Source: Desulfobacteraceae bacterium (GTDB lineage Bacteria > Desulfobacterota > Desulfobacteria > Desulfobacterales > Desulfolunaceae). Taken from it: a stretch of DNA of 34,404 nucleotides. The translations under genes and the position numbers were made by a program. The stretch is taken from NCBI GenBank assembly GCA_013619155.1, contig JABXKT010000021.1:1-34404 (forward strand), in the 5' to 3' direction. The notes beneath the pieces were generated by a model, which saw only the letters and a list, made by a program, of their open reading frames with translations, ran no database searches and was not told the DNA's origin. Shown here in pieces: positions 1 through 7,855 of the stretch; position 1 is the stretch's first letter, and each line of letters opens with the position of its first letter.

Positions 1-119
1 GGGGGCCAACCTTTTGCAAAGGTTGCCAAACAGGTTTTTATTGTGACTGCAACGGACCAAGGGTCCGTTGCAGTCACACACCTGGGGTCCAGGGAATTTA
101 TTCCCTGGCCGCCGGAGGC
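1..119 (+). repeat. Dispersed TIR element, copy 1 (left end cut by the window)
   Basis: This is the right-hand part of the dispersed element described in the findings. It shows the CCAACCTTTTGCAAAGGTT block, then a perfect 17-bp inverted repeat (arms 42-58 and 62-78, 3-base loop), then the CCAGGG...CCCTGG block, and ends in the terminal repeat GGCCGCCGGAGGC at about 107-119. The sequence just outside, with CACTTTCACCATAGAAGG at about 133-150, also recurs beside other copies. No gene is visible in 1-215. Confidence 0.8.
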
Positions 120-215
120 ATATTTTTTAGCTACTTTCACCATAGAAGGCTCATTTTTAAGCCCCCTTTAATCATGATGGCCTTGCTTTTTGTATGGTTT
201 ATGCCCAGATAGGGT

Positions 216-1331
216 TTACACCCTCACCTGGTAATCCCGGTAATCGAGGGTATTTAACACCTCGGCTCCGGTCTCTGTGACGAGAACCATATTTTCCAGA
301 CGCATGCCTCCCCATGCGGGCAGATAGATGCCCGGCTCTACGGTAACCACCATGCCGGCCTTTAGCTCATAATCTTTGAGGGGGCTGAGACGGGGAGCCT
401 CATGAATTTCGAGACCCACCCCATGACCGAGGCCGTGGCCGAAGCTTTCGGGGAAGCGCTCTTCGATGAATGAGCGGGCCTTTCGGTCTACTTCATTACC
501 GCTGGCTCCGTCACAGATGGCCTCTATGGCACGGGCCTGGGCCTCGAAGAGGGTGTCGAAGACGCGGGTGAAGGTCTCATCAGGGGAACCCAACACAAGG
601 GTTCTCGTGGAGTCGCTGCAATACCCCCCATAACGGGCGCCCCAGTCGATGAGAATGGGCTCATTGATGCCGAGGGTGCGGTCTCCCGGCACGGCATGGG
701 GCAGGGCGGCATTGGGTCCGGATGCCACGATGGTGGGGAAGGAGAGGCCGTCGGCCCCCCTCGTGCGCATCGCCTTCTCCATCTCCCAGGCGACGGCTTT
801 TTCGGTGAGTCCAGGCGTTAGGGTGGCCTTTACCGATGCGAAGGCCGCCTCGGCGATGGCCAGGGCTTTTCGCATGGTGCGGATCTCGTCGGGGCTTTTG
901 ATGGCGCGCATGGGGGCAGTCATGTCCTCGTGGGGCACCAGGGTTACCTGGCTTGCGCTCTCCTCGAGGGCCTTGCCGAAGAGTCGGAACCGACCCATGG
1001 AGATCCGGGTCTCCTCTAAGGCCACGCGGGTGGCTCCGATACGCTGGAGGAGATCGGGCAGGTCTCTATCCAGGCCTGTTTTGTAGACATGGATTTCGAA
1101 GAGGGGCGCCTCGTGGGTGGCGTGGAGCTCGAATCGGGAGTCGGTGGCCAGGATGCGCCCCTTGGGCCCGATGAGAAGGGCGCCGGCGGATTCGTCCATG
1201 CCGTTGTCCTCTCCGGTAAATCCGCTTAAGTATCTGCGATTCTCCTCCTGCATGATGATGCAGGCGTCAAAGCCGTTCTGGTCCAGGGTCTCGTGGAGGG
1301 TCTCGATTCGTTTTTTATAGATATCGTTCAC
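216..1331 (-). CDS. Xaa-Pro aminopeptidase / M24-family metallopeptidase
   Basis: A cytosolic dinuclear-metal aminopeptidase of the pita-bread fold, expected to release N-terminal residues before proline. The 371-residue product has the creatinase-like N-terminal domain (about 1-135) followed by the M24 catalytic domain. All five metal ligands can be placed: D229 (LIDWG), D240 (YCSD), H303 (HGLGHG), E332 (VEPG) and E346 (RLEN). Length is normal for the short bacterial PepP/YpdF type. The start is GTG at 1331, supported by an AAGGAG Shine-Dalgarno sequence about 8 bases upstream; no ATG fits better. It stands alone, with repeat elements on both sides. It could also be called PepQ-like, since substrate preference cannot be read from sequence. 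Confidence 0.9.
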   Translation of the reverse strand: MNDIYKKRIETLHETLDQNGFDACIIMQEENRRYLSGFTGEDNGMDESAGALLIGPKGRILATDSRFELHATHEAPLFEIHVYKTGLDRDLPDLLQRIGATRVALEETRISMGRFRLFGKALEESASQVTLVPHEDMTAPMRAIKSPDEIRTMRKALAIAEAAFASVKATLTPGLTEKAVAWEMEKAMRTRGADGLSFPTIVASGPNAALPHAVPGDRTLGINEPILIDWGARYGGYCSDSTRTLVLGSPDETFTRVFDTLFEAQARAIEAICDGASGNEVDRKARSFIEERFPESFGHGLGHGVGLEIHEAPRLSPLKDYELKAGMVVTVEPGIYLPAWGGMRLENMVLVTETGAEVLNTLDYRDYQVRV

Positions 1332-1422
1332 GCAAAGGTCTCCTTGGATGACGTTTTTTTCTTGTGTTTATGGCCGCTTTGGGAAGCGTCGTAAATAGGG
1401 TGAAGGGGGGCTTAAAAGCTAA

Positions 1423-1560
1423 GCCTCCGGCGGCCAGGGACAGGGCCCCTGGACCCCACGTGTGTGACTGCAACGGACCAACGGTCCGTTACTGTCACGA
1501 TAAAAACCTGTGTGGCAACCTTTTGTAAAAGCAAAGGCTCCCGGCAGGGCCACCGGAGGT
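1423..1560 (-). repeat. Dispersed TIR element, copy 2 (reverse orientation)
   Basis: A full-length copy in reverse orientation. It starts with GCCTCCGGCGGCC at 1423-1435 and ends with the variant terminal repeat GGCCACCGGAGG near 1548-1559. The central inverted repeat (1464-1479 and 1483-1498) carries two mismatches. It lies between the 3' end of the FGE-like gene and the 5' end of the M24 peptidase gene. Confidence 0.8.
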
Positions 1561-1615
1561 AAGCATTCGCCAATGACTACAACCGTATCACCGCCTGAGG
1601 GCCCGTGTCGAGGGC

Positions 1616-3418
1616 CTACCCACCGATGCAGCGAAAGCCCAGGGTGTTGGATGAGAATCGGGTATCAAAGCAGCAGGTGAACTGACGGGTGAGGCTGCGA
1701 TCGGAGAGAAAGCTCCCCCCGACGGCGAGTTTTACCGGTTCCCCTCCCTTTTCGGGGAGCCTGTCGCAGATCCACTCCATGGCGTTGCCCATGAGGTCGT
1801 ACACTCCGAAGGGGCTGGCACCACTTGGAAAGGTATCCACGGGAAGGGTGCCTCCGGCGCCCACCTCCTCGGTATTGCAGAGGTGCGTTCCCCAGGCATC
1901 GCCCCAGGGGTAGGGTGTGGCGGTGTGGCCCCCTGCGGCGAGCCACTGGGCAAGGGTGGGGAGCTGTTTCCCCGTCCATGCGGCAAAGGCCATGGCATCT
2001 TCGAAACTCACCTGAACCACGGGATGGTGGGCCGAGGTGTGGACCGATGAGTGCAGGCCTGAAGGGTGGCTCCAGGTGGCCCCCCGCAAGAGCCGCAGGC
2101 CCCGGCTGGTGGAGAGGCTAATCCCCTGGCCGGGGCGATGTTTGTTTAAGCGGGGTTCGTACACGGTCCCGAAGCCCCGCTCTTCGGCGGTGGTTCTGTA
2201 TCCGGTATGGCTGATGAATGCCTCAAAAAGGGCGTTGGTGATGGGGTATTTTCCCGCGAGAAAAGCCTCCAGTGCCACATGAATCTCCGCTCCCGTGATT
2301 GGGTCGATGGCGGGGTAGCGGCCGGCGGGTATGGGGATGTAGTGGTTGTAGTACCGTTCGGATTCATTGAGAAGGGCTTCGAAACGTTCCCTCAGACCCT
2401 CTATATCATCCTCATCGATCTCTTCGAAGGCCTCGTCGTCATCGATCTCCTCGAGGGCCTCATCCTCATCGATCTCCTCGAAGGCCTCGTCGTCATCGAT
2501 CTCTTCGAAGGTCTCGTCGTCATCGATCTCCTCGAGGGCCTCATCCTCATCGATCTCTTCGAAGGTCTCGTCGTCATCGATCTCCTCGAGGGCCTCATCC
2601 TCATCGATCTCTTCGAAGGCCTCGTCGTCATCGATCTCTTCGAGGGCCTCGTCCTCGTCGATCTCTTCGAGGGCCTCATCTTCATCGATCTCCTCGAGGG
2701 CCTCATCCTCATCGATCTCCTCGAGGGCCTCGTCCTCATCGATCTCCTCGAAGGCTTCGTCTTCATCGATCTCCTCGAAGGCTTCGTCTTCATCGATCTC
2801 CTCGAAGGCCTCGTCGTCATCGATCTCTTCGAAGGCCTCGTCCTCATCGATCTCCTCGAGGGCCTCCTCCTCATCGAGCTCTTCGTCGACGTCTTCCTGG
2901 GACGTTTCCAGGGCCGAGAGGGCATTTTTAAGTTTTTCGGCCATGGAACCGGACTCCTGGCCCGCCTCCCCCCCTTTTCCGGCCATCTCGGCCAGAGCTT
3001 CTAGGAGGGCGCCGGCCTGATCCAGAAGGGAGATATCAGAGGGCTTAAAATGGTCGACAAGGGGGGCGTATAAGGCATCCTTTGCCTCTTGGGAGACGGC
3101 CAGGGCGTGATCGGGAGAGAGGGTCACCCCTTCTGGATTCTTCCCCTCGCTGAAAAGGGTGGCCAGGTCTCGGTTGATGGAGGTCCGCATGGTGTTTAGA
3201 TTTTTCCGTCTCGACCGTAGGAGCCCGGGATCTGTGGTGTCCCATATGGCCGTTACGAGGGTATCGGGACTCACCGAGGCCCCCCCCAGTGCCTCGGCCG
3301 CCTTAGCGTGAGAGAGCAGGGCGTTTAAGTAGCTCATGTTTCGTGAGTGCCGGGAGTAGCCGAGGTGATCGATGACCGCGTCGATGGCTGTTTGTGAAAA
3401 TAGGGCTTTTGGGGGCAT
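1616..3418 (-). CDS. FGE/SUMF1-domain protein with an acidic nonapeptide repeat linker
   Basis: A 600-residue protein with three parts. Residues 1 to about 120 form a basic helical region (RRKNLNTMRTSINRDL) that might bind nucleic acid or protein; I do not recognise it with certainty. Residues 185-337 are seventeen tandem 9-residue units of the form E-A/T-L/F-E-E-I-D-E/D-D. Residues 355-600 are a formylglycine-generating-enzyme/sulfatase-modifying-factor fold, with HPVVQVSFEDAMAFAAWTGK, YPWGDAWG, GVYDLMGNAMEWICD and a C-terminal LGFRC. True FGEs use a C-x4-C pair before the final block. Here the region reads FTCCFDTRF, so the second cysteine of that spacing is absent and formylglycine synthesis is doubtful. 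There is no signal peptide, so it is probably cytoplasmic. It is divergent from the hypothetical pair that begins at 3694. Confidence 0.8.
   Translation of the reverse strand: MPPKALFSQTAIDAVIDHLGYSRHSRNMSYLNALLSHAKAAEALGGASVSPDTLVTAIWDTTDPGLLRSRRKNLNTMRTSINRDLATLFSEGKNPEGVTLSPDHALAVSQEAKDALYAPLVDHFKPSDISLLDQAGALLEALAEMAGKGGEAGQESGSMAEKLKNALSALETSQEDVDEELDEEEALEEIDEDEAFEEIDDDEAFEEIDEDEAFEEIDEDEAFEEIDEDEALEEIDEDEALEEIDEDEALEEIDEDEALEEIDDDEAFEEIDEDEALEEIDDDETFEEIDEDEALEEIDDDETFEEIDDDEAFEEIDEDEALEEIDDDEAFEEIDEDDIEGLRERFEALLNESERYYNHYIPIPAGRYPAIDPITGAEIHVALEAFLAGKYPITNALFEAFISHTGYRTTAEERGFGTVYEPRLNKHRPGQGISLSTSRGLRLLRGATWSHPSGLHSSVHTSAHHPVVQVSFEDAMAFAAWTGKQLPTLAQWLAAGGHTATPYPWGDAWGTHLCNTEEVGAGGTLPVDTFPSGASPFGVYDLMGNAMEWICDRLPEKGGEPVKLAVGGSFLSDRSLTRQFTCCFDTRFSSNTLGFRCIGG
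2408..2866 (-). repeat. 27-bp coding tandem repeat, 17 units
   Basis: An uninterrupted array of seventeen 27-bp units encodes the acidic nonapeptides of the FGE-like protein. Variation is concentrated at GAG/GAA, GAT/GAC, CTC/TTC and GCC/ACC positions. Units alternate in short higher-order blocks, which suggests repeated unequal exchange. The array leaves several other frames open on both strands, so long ORFs opposite it are artefacts. Confidence 0.95.
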
Positions 3419-3693
3419 GGGATACTTTTTTGTCGTCTATTTGTGGGTGACTATTGATGGCACGGTGTATAAGGGACCATACCACGGGTATCGGGGCCTG
3501 CAAACCGTAAGCGACTGGCTTATTTTTGTTGAAAGGTTTTTGGCAAGACGGTAGGTTTGGGACCCCTTCTTTGCCTTCAGTGCCCACTTGAAGGCTCAAG
3601 GAGTCGGGGGGTTCGGTCGAAGAAATTAAGGCAGCGTTGTTTTGGTGAGTGGTGAAGGCACTATGGGATTTGTTTGCACGGGAGGGAGAGACG

Positions 3694-4005
3694 ATGGTCG
3701 AGACGGATAGAAAATTGGTCTCCGAAGATGCCTTTAAAAAAGGAGAACGGGACCTTATGGATATTGTGACCGGGGGCCTCGACTGGGACGCCATCGAAAT
3801 CTTGTTGAAGGAGAAGTACGGGCTCTCGCTCCAGGATGATATCGAATTTAAAGAGGGGCGACTGACGGTGAAAGAGGATCGTATCGCCTATCAAATGGAT
3901 TTTCAGGCGCGTATTGTTCTCTCCTTGATGATTGGCCGAGATGGGCGTTGTGTGGATGTGGTGGCCGGTGCGGCCTCTGCGGCGGATGACTCCCCAGAGA
4001 TTTGA
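3694..4005 (+). CDS. Hypothetical protein, first gene of a two-gene pair
   Basis: A 103-residue soluble, acidic protein that I do not recognise. The in-frame GTG at 3649 is possible, but ATG at 3694 is preceded by a purine-rich GGGAGGGAGAG Shine-Dalgarno sequence and is preferred. The body has a predicted helical N-terminus, a short amphipathic repeat around DAIEILLKEKYG, and a C-terminal segment (IVLSLMIGRDGRCVDV) that looks like beta-strands. There are no membrane segments or metal-binding clusters. It ends 25 bases before the zinc-ribbon gene at 4031, so the two are probably co-transcribed, and it is divergent from the FGE-like gene across a gap of about 275 bases. Confidence 0.6.
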   Translation: MVETDRKLVSEDAFKKGERDLMDIVTGGLDWDAIEILLKEKYGLSLQDDIEFKEGRLTVKEDRIAYQMDFQARIVLSLMIGRDGRCVDVVAGAASAADDSPEI

Positions 4006-4030
4006 TGACCATAAGAAGTGGGTGTGATTG

Positions 4031-5284
4031 ATGAATCTTGGCTTAAAAGATACCTTTGAATTTCATGTGCAGAAGCGATTGAGCGGGGTCGATGGATACA
4101 CTCAGGTGTGGCAATGTATCGGTCCCAGTCTGGACGCCCTGGCTCTTCTCATCTTGGTTCATGTGGAGGAGGGATCCGGTTTCTCCTTAGAGGAAGTGAT
4201 GGAGGAGGGGGTCGAGTTGGGGCTGGTGTCACAGGGCCGTGTCTCGGAGGTAGTGGGGATGTTGCGTCAGGAGGGGCTCCTGGCCGGGAGTGATGAGGTG
4301 CCTCGGGTGGGGGTTCTCGCCCAGCGTCTCATGACAGGTCTTAATGCCAGCTATCCGAAGATGACCGGTATCTTGCTTCCTGCCTATGTGGTGCAGCTTC
4401 TTCAGGAGCTCTCGGATGGGCGAAACGGGCTGGAGAAAGCCCTGGGTCAGGTGGATCAGGCCTTACTCCTCGTTCAGGCGCCGGACCAAGGGCCTTCCAT
4501 CCCCTTGGAGGACCCTTCCATCGTCAAGGCCCGTCGTGATGGATTTTTGAAGCAGATTGCCGCCATCCGGGGCCGTCTCATGGCCGATAAGAGCCAGGAT
4601 ATGTCGGTTCAGGCGGTGGTTCCGTCGACGATTGAAGGGGCAGTTAAGACCCTCTGGGTCCCCCTTGAGGCCCCGTCTTCACCGTCCGAGGAGGTGGCCC
4701 CATCCCCGGCCGTCTCCCCGGATCCAGGGCCTGTGATCTCTTCGGAGGCGATGCAGCGGGAGGCGTTCCTGGAGATTCAGCGGGAAAAAATAGAGCTGGC
4801 CCGGGAGCGAGAGGCCTTTTTGGTGGAGAAGAGACATCTCGCCGAGGAGAAGGCTCGCAGCGAGGTGGGTACTAACCCTCGGCACTCCCCTGGAAGCCAG
4901 GCCCAGGATGCCCTGACCCGGGGCGAGAGCGAGGCGGATATCGCCAGTGCCGTGGCCCGGTTTGAAGAGGTCCTCTCCTTGGCATGTCCGATGTGCCATA
5001 CGGGTACCCTGGAGACGCATACCACGGTGAATGGAAAGTGTTTCTTCCGGTGCGACAACCGCTCCTGTGGATTTGTCACCTGGAAGCGACCCTACCCCTT
5101 TGCCTGTCCCATCTGCAAAAATCCCTTTCTCGTGGAAAATGATGGGGGGAGCGGTCTCTCATGTCCCCGTTCCGTCTGCTCCTTTACCCAGGAGGGCCTT
5201 ATGCCCCCTTCGACGAAGAAAGGGGGCGCTTCCGGTACTCGCCGTGTACGACGCGTGCGCCGTGTGGTGCGTAAAAAAAAGTGA
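4031..5284 (+). CDS. Uncharacterised protein with two C-terminal topoisomerase-type zinc ribbons
   Basis: A 417-residue product. The N-terminal part (about 1-180) is helical and not recognised. A proline-rich linker (about 205-245) and a charged coiled-coil-like stretch (about 245-285) follow. The C-terminus holds two four-cysteine zinc ribbons: CPMC...CDNRSC from about residue 319, and CPIC...CPRSVC from about residue 359. Both resemble the C4 zinc fingers at the end of type IA topoisomerases. The last 15 residues are a basic RRVRRVRRVVRKKK tail. The topoisomerase catalytic core is absent. The combination suggests nucleic-acid binding, which is inference. ATG at 4031 is used rather than the adjacent TTG at 4028. 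Confidence 0.65.
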   Translation: MNLGLKDTFEFHVQKRLSGVDGYTQVWQCIGPSLDALALLILVHVEEGSGFSLEEVMEEGVELGLVSQGRVSEVVGMLRQEGLLAGSDEVPRVGVLAQRLMTGLNASYPKMTGILLPAYVVQLLQELSDGRNGLEKALGQVDQALLLVQAPDQGPSIPLEDPSIVKARRDGFLKQIAAIRGRLMADKSQDMSVQAVVPSTIEGAVKTLWVPLEAPSSPSEEVAPSPAVSPDPGPVISSEAMQREAFLEIQREKIELAREREAFLVEKRHLAEEKARSEVGTNPRHSPGSQAQDALTRGESEADIASAVARFEEVLSLACPMCHTGTLETHTTVNGKCFFRCDNRSCGFVTWKRPYPFACPICKNPFLVENDGGSGLSCPRSVCSFTQEGLMPPSTKKGGASGTRRVRRVRRVVRKKK

Positions 5285-5308
5285 TCGGCGTAGTCTCGGG
5301 TGATTCTT

Positions 5309-5876
5309 GCCGCCGGAGGCCCATTTTTTAGCCGCTTGAATCATAGAGGGCCGTGCCGTGAACGCTTACCTCCGGTGGCCCTGCCGGGGGCCACCCTTTT
5401 ACAAAAGGTTGCCAAACAGGTTTTTATAGTGACCGTAACGGACCAGCGGTCTGTTACAGGCACACACTTGAGGTATAGGGAATTTATTCTTTTGCCGTCG
5501 GAGGCTCGGTCTTTAACCCTTTTTAATCATAGAGGGCCGTGCCGTGAACGCTTACCTCCGGTGGCCCTGCCGGGGGCCACCCTTTTACAAAAGGGTGCCA
5601 AACAGGTTTTTATAGTGACCGTAACGGGCCAGCGGTCTGTTACAGGCACACACTTGGGGTATAGGGAATTTATTCTTTTGCCGTCGGAGGCTCGGTTTTT
5701 AACCCTTTTTAATCATAGAGGGCCGTGCCGTGAACGCTTACCTCCGGTGGCCCTGCCGGGGGCCAACCTTTTACAAAAGGGTGCCAAACAGGTTTTAATA
5801 GTGCCCATGACGGGCCTTTGGCCCGTCATGGGCACTCACGTGGGGTCCAGGGGCCCTGTCCCTGGCCGCCGGAGGC
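5309..5876 (+). repeat. Tandem array of three TIR elements with exact 186-bp period
   Basis: Three head-to-tail copies. The shared segment TCATAGAGGGCCGTGCCG starts at 5341, 5527 and 5713, an exact 186-base spacing. Elements run about 5369-5505, 5555-5691 and 5741-5876, after a lone right terminal repeat at 5309-5320. Units 1 and 2 have a degenerate central stem (GTGACCGTAACGG... against ...CTGTTACAGGCAC). Unit 3 has a perfect 17-bp stem, AGTGCCCATGACGGGCC against its complement, with a 3-base loop. An apparent 269-codon ORF across the array is only repeat sequence read in one frame. No gene is seen in 5285-5913. Confidence 0.9.
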
Positions 5877-5913
5877 CCTTTTCTGGTCACTTTCACCCTA
5901 TACGCCCCATGTT

Positions 5914-6297
5914 TTATCCCAGGACATGGGATTCTAAGACAAAGCAGGTAAAGCGTCCCGTGAAGACGATCTCCGCTTCACGGCGAACGCTCACCTCAAC
6001 GACGTTTTTTTTCCCATTCCTCTCCTCCACCACGGCTTCAGCCGTGAGTGTCTCTCCCACCGTCACCGGTTTGATGAACCGGGTATCGGCGGCTCCTAAG
6101 ACCACATAGGGATCATTGACGGCACACATCGCCGCATAATCCGCCATACCAAAGAGAAAGCCGCCATGCACAAGTCCCCTATCATCGGAGCCCATACGGT
6201 CGGTGGTGGTCAGGGTGACGTGGCTGCGTCCCGCTTCCAGATGGGTGAGGGTTCCGCACAAGGCGGTGTCTATTTTCAAGTGGGTGGTGCACTTCAT
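5914..6297 (-). CDS. PaaI-like hotdog-fold thioesterase
   Basis: A 127-residue single hotdog domain of the PaaI/YbgC-type acyl-CoA thioesterase class, which hydrolyses acyl- or aryl-CoA thioesters in the cytoplasm. The diagnostic helix motif VHGGFLFGMADYAAM is present near residues 43-57. It is followed by strands typical of the fold, FIKPVTVGETLTAEAVV and KKNVVEVSVRR. A strong AAGGAG Shine-Dalgarno sequence lies 6 bases before the ATG at 6297. It is divergent from mqnE. A link to menaquinone synthesis (hotdog DHNA-CoA thioesterases exist in the classical pathway) is not needed for the futalosine route, so its substrate stays open. Confidence 0.8.
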   Translation of the reverse strand: MKCTTHLKIDTALCGTLTHLEAGRSHVTLTTTDRMGSDDRGLVHGGFLFGMADYAAMCAVNDPYVVLGAADTRFIKPVTVGETLTAEAVVEERNGKKNVVEVSVRREAEIVFTGRFTCFVLESHVLG

Positions 6298-6393
6298 GGT
6301 GACTCCTTAAAAAAGAGGGGGGTGATATCACTTATAGGGGCACGGTGTGCCGTCATAAAAATTTTGTTAACTATCCAGCGGTGCCTCCGGCAG

Positions 6394-6421
6394 GTTTTTT
6401 TGAAAAAAGCGCCGCAAAAAC
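6394..6421 (+). repeat. Second dispersed motif (poly-T/poly-A palindrome)
   Basis: GGTTTTTTTGAAAAAAGC followed by GCCGCAAAAAC. Related motifs occur at about 8979-9006 and 18535-18562, and a degenerate one near 21138-21167. It sits next to CCTCCGGC-type terminal-repeat fragments, so it may be an alternative end module of the same element family. Confidence 0.55.
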
Positions 6422-6618
6422 GTTTCGATGACCAAGAACACATGCCTGCAAGACGTTTTTTTAGCCTATTTTAACCATAGAACGCATTTTCCCCCAGCGG
6501 GTTTTATCGTCCCGGGAAGATCGTCCCTGCCGTGTCCCTTTTTAAATCGCTTTTCGTGCCGGGTCAAGGCGAAGGGGGCCTTTTTTACTGGTTTTAAGGG
6601 GGCATGATCTTCTTCATC

Positions 6619-6647
6619 TTGCCACGGGAAAAAAATCGCTGTATATA
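6619..6647 (+). promoter_or_regulatory. Sigma-70-type promoter of mqnE-mqnC
   Basis: The -35 box TTGCCA (6619-6624) and -10 box TATATA (6642-6647) are separated by exactly 17 bases. They lie about 125 bases before the mqnE ATG and immediately upstream of a paired palindromic operator. The call is by pattern only; no transcription start is known. Confidence 0.6.
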
Positions 6648-6676
6648 TGACCGAGTGGTCACTGACCAGGTGGTCA
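6648..6676 (+). promoter_or_regulatory. Paired palindromic operator, TetR-type
   Basis: Two tandem sites, each TGACC-N4-GGTCA, at 6648-6661 (spacer GAGT) and 6663-6676 (spacer AGGT), with centres 15 bases apart. The whole block is itself nearly symmetric, with ATATGACC at the left and GGTCATAT at the right. It starts directly after the -10 hexamer, so a bound protein would block transcription initiation. This geometry suits two TetR-family dimers. The tetR gene at 13450-14091, in operon with mqnB, is the obvious candidate regulator, but that pairing is inference. Confidence 0.65.
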
Positions 6677-6772
6677 TATTTGAGGGATATAAACAATGAA
6701 GGCACTGGGATTGCCGTCTGGCAGCCCTTTGCGGAGATCTCGCGCGGGGGAGAACCCGTGGAAGAGGGGACA

Positions 6773-7855
6773 ATGGAATTCATCGATCCGAAGCTGGCAC
6801 CCATCTGGGAGAAGGTCCATACGGGGACACGTCTCTCCTTTGATGATGGACGGACACTCTACGCCTCCCATGATCTTTCGGGAGTGGGGCGCATGGCCGA
6901 TTTTGTGCGCAGAAAACGTCACGGAAATATCGCCTACTATGTGTACAACCAGCATGTGAACTATACCAACGTCTGTTCCAACCGGTGCACCTTCTGCGCC
7001 TTTGCCACCGACGAGGGGACGAAAAACGCCTACACCTGGAGCATCGAAGAGGTCAAGGCGCGTCTTCTGGAGCGCAAGGCAGAGCCGGTGCGTGAGATCC
7101 ACATGGTGGGGGGCTTAAACGAGAACCTCGATTTTGATTATTTCACGGGCCTTTTGAGGGCCATGGCCGAGGTGCGGCCCGAGGCGACCCTTAAGGCCTT
7201 TACCGCCGTGGAGATCGATTATCTCTCCCGCATCTCTGGACTCTCCCTGGCCGATACCGTGGAAAAACTTAAAGAGGCGGGACTTGCCATGATGCCCGGT
7301 GGCGGTGCCGAGGTAATGAGCGAGCGGGTCCACGATGCGCTCTTCCCCAAGAAGATCGGCAAGGCGCGTTGGCTGGAGGTGATGGAGACGGTGCATGCCG
7401 CAGGGATTCCCACCAACGCCACCATGCTTTACGGCCATATAGAGACCATAGAGGAGCGCGTGGAGCATCTGATCACCTTGCGGGAACTTCAGGACCGCAC
7501 CGGTGGTTTTTCCGCCTTCATCCCCTTGGCCTTTCACTCCAAGAATACCCAGCTCGCCTATATCCCGGCTACCTCAGGTGTCGATGATCTGAAGAATGTC
7601 TCCGTGGCCCGGCTGATGCTCGATAACTTCGCGCATATCAAGGCGTACTGGGTGATGATCGGGGAGAAGATGGCCCAGGTGGCCCTCTCCTTTGGTGCCG
7701 ATGACTTAGATGGCACCATCATCGAAGAGCGAATTACCCATACCGCCGGGGCCACATCGGCCACGGGGCTCACCCGTGACGAGATGTTTGCCATGATCCG
7801 TGGGGCGGGGTTTGAACCGGTGGAACGGGACTCTTTTTACAACCCTGTCCCTTGA
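6773..7855 (+). CDS. mqnE: Aminofutalosine synthase MqnE (radical SAM)
   Basis: Radical SAM enzyme of the futalosine menaquinone pathway. It joins 3-[(1-carboxyvinyl)oxy]benzoate from MqnA to S-adenosylmethionine to give 6-amino-6-deoxyfutalosine. The 4Fe-4S motif C-x3-C-x2-C is CSNRCTFC (C68, C72, C75), preceded by VNYTNV. The stretches HMVGGLNENLDFDY and MMPGGGAEV are typical of the MqnE/MqnC/CofH group. ATG 6773 is preferred over ATG 6647 because of its GAGGGGA ribosome site and because 360 residues is the family length; the 6647 codon also lies on the promoter. Its stop overlaps the possible mqnC ATG (TGATG), so the two genes form an operon. Confidence 0.93.
   Translation: MEFIDPKLAPIWEKVHTGTRLSFDDGRTLYASHDLSGVGRMADFVRRKRHGNIAYYVYNQHVNYTNVCSNRCTFCAFATDEGTKNAYTWSIEEVKARLLERKAEPVREIHMVGGLNENLDFDYFTGLLRAMAEVRPEATLKAFTAVEIDYLSRISGLSLADTVEKLKEAGLAMMPGGGAEVMSERVHDALFPKKIGKARWLEVMETVHAAGIPTNATMLYGHIETIEERVEHLITLRELQDRTGGFSAFIPLAFHSKNTQLAYIPATSGVDDLKNVSVARLMLDNFAHIKAYWVMIGEKMAQVALSFGADDLDGTIIEERITHTAGATSATGLTRDEMFAMIRGAGFEPVERDSFYNPVP

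Noticed and set aside
42..78. The element stems as ordinary rho-independent terminators
   Set aside because: The stems are long and perfect, but no T-run follows them in either direction. They may still affect RNA processing, but not by the standard mechanism.
2408..2866. Possible CRISPR array
   Set aside because: The 27-bp units are directly adjacent with no unique spacers and are in frame within a gene. No cas genes are present.
2207..3020. Long open frames on the + strand opposite the acidic repeat region (265 and 217 codons)
   Set aside because: They are produced by the 27-bp coding repeat of the - strand FGE-like gene, which lacks stops in several frames. Their translations are low-complexity (Ser-rich or IDL-rich) and have no ribosome sites.
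5300..6109. 269-codon + strand ORF across the 186-bp array
   Set aside because: It is repeat sequence translated in one frame (186 is a multiple of three) and runs into the thioesterase gene on the other strand.
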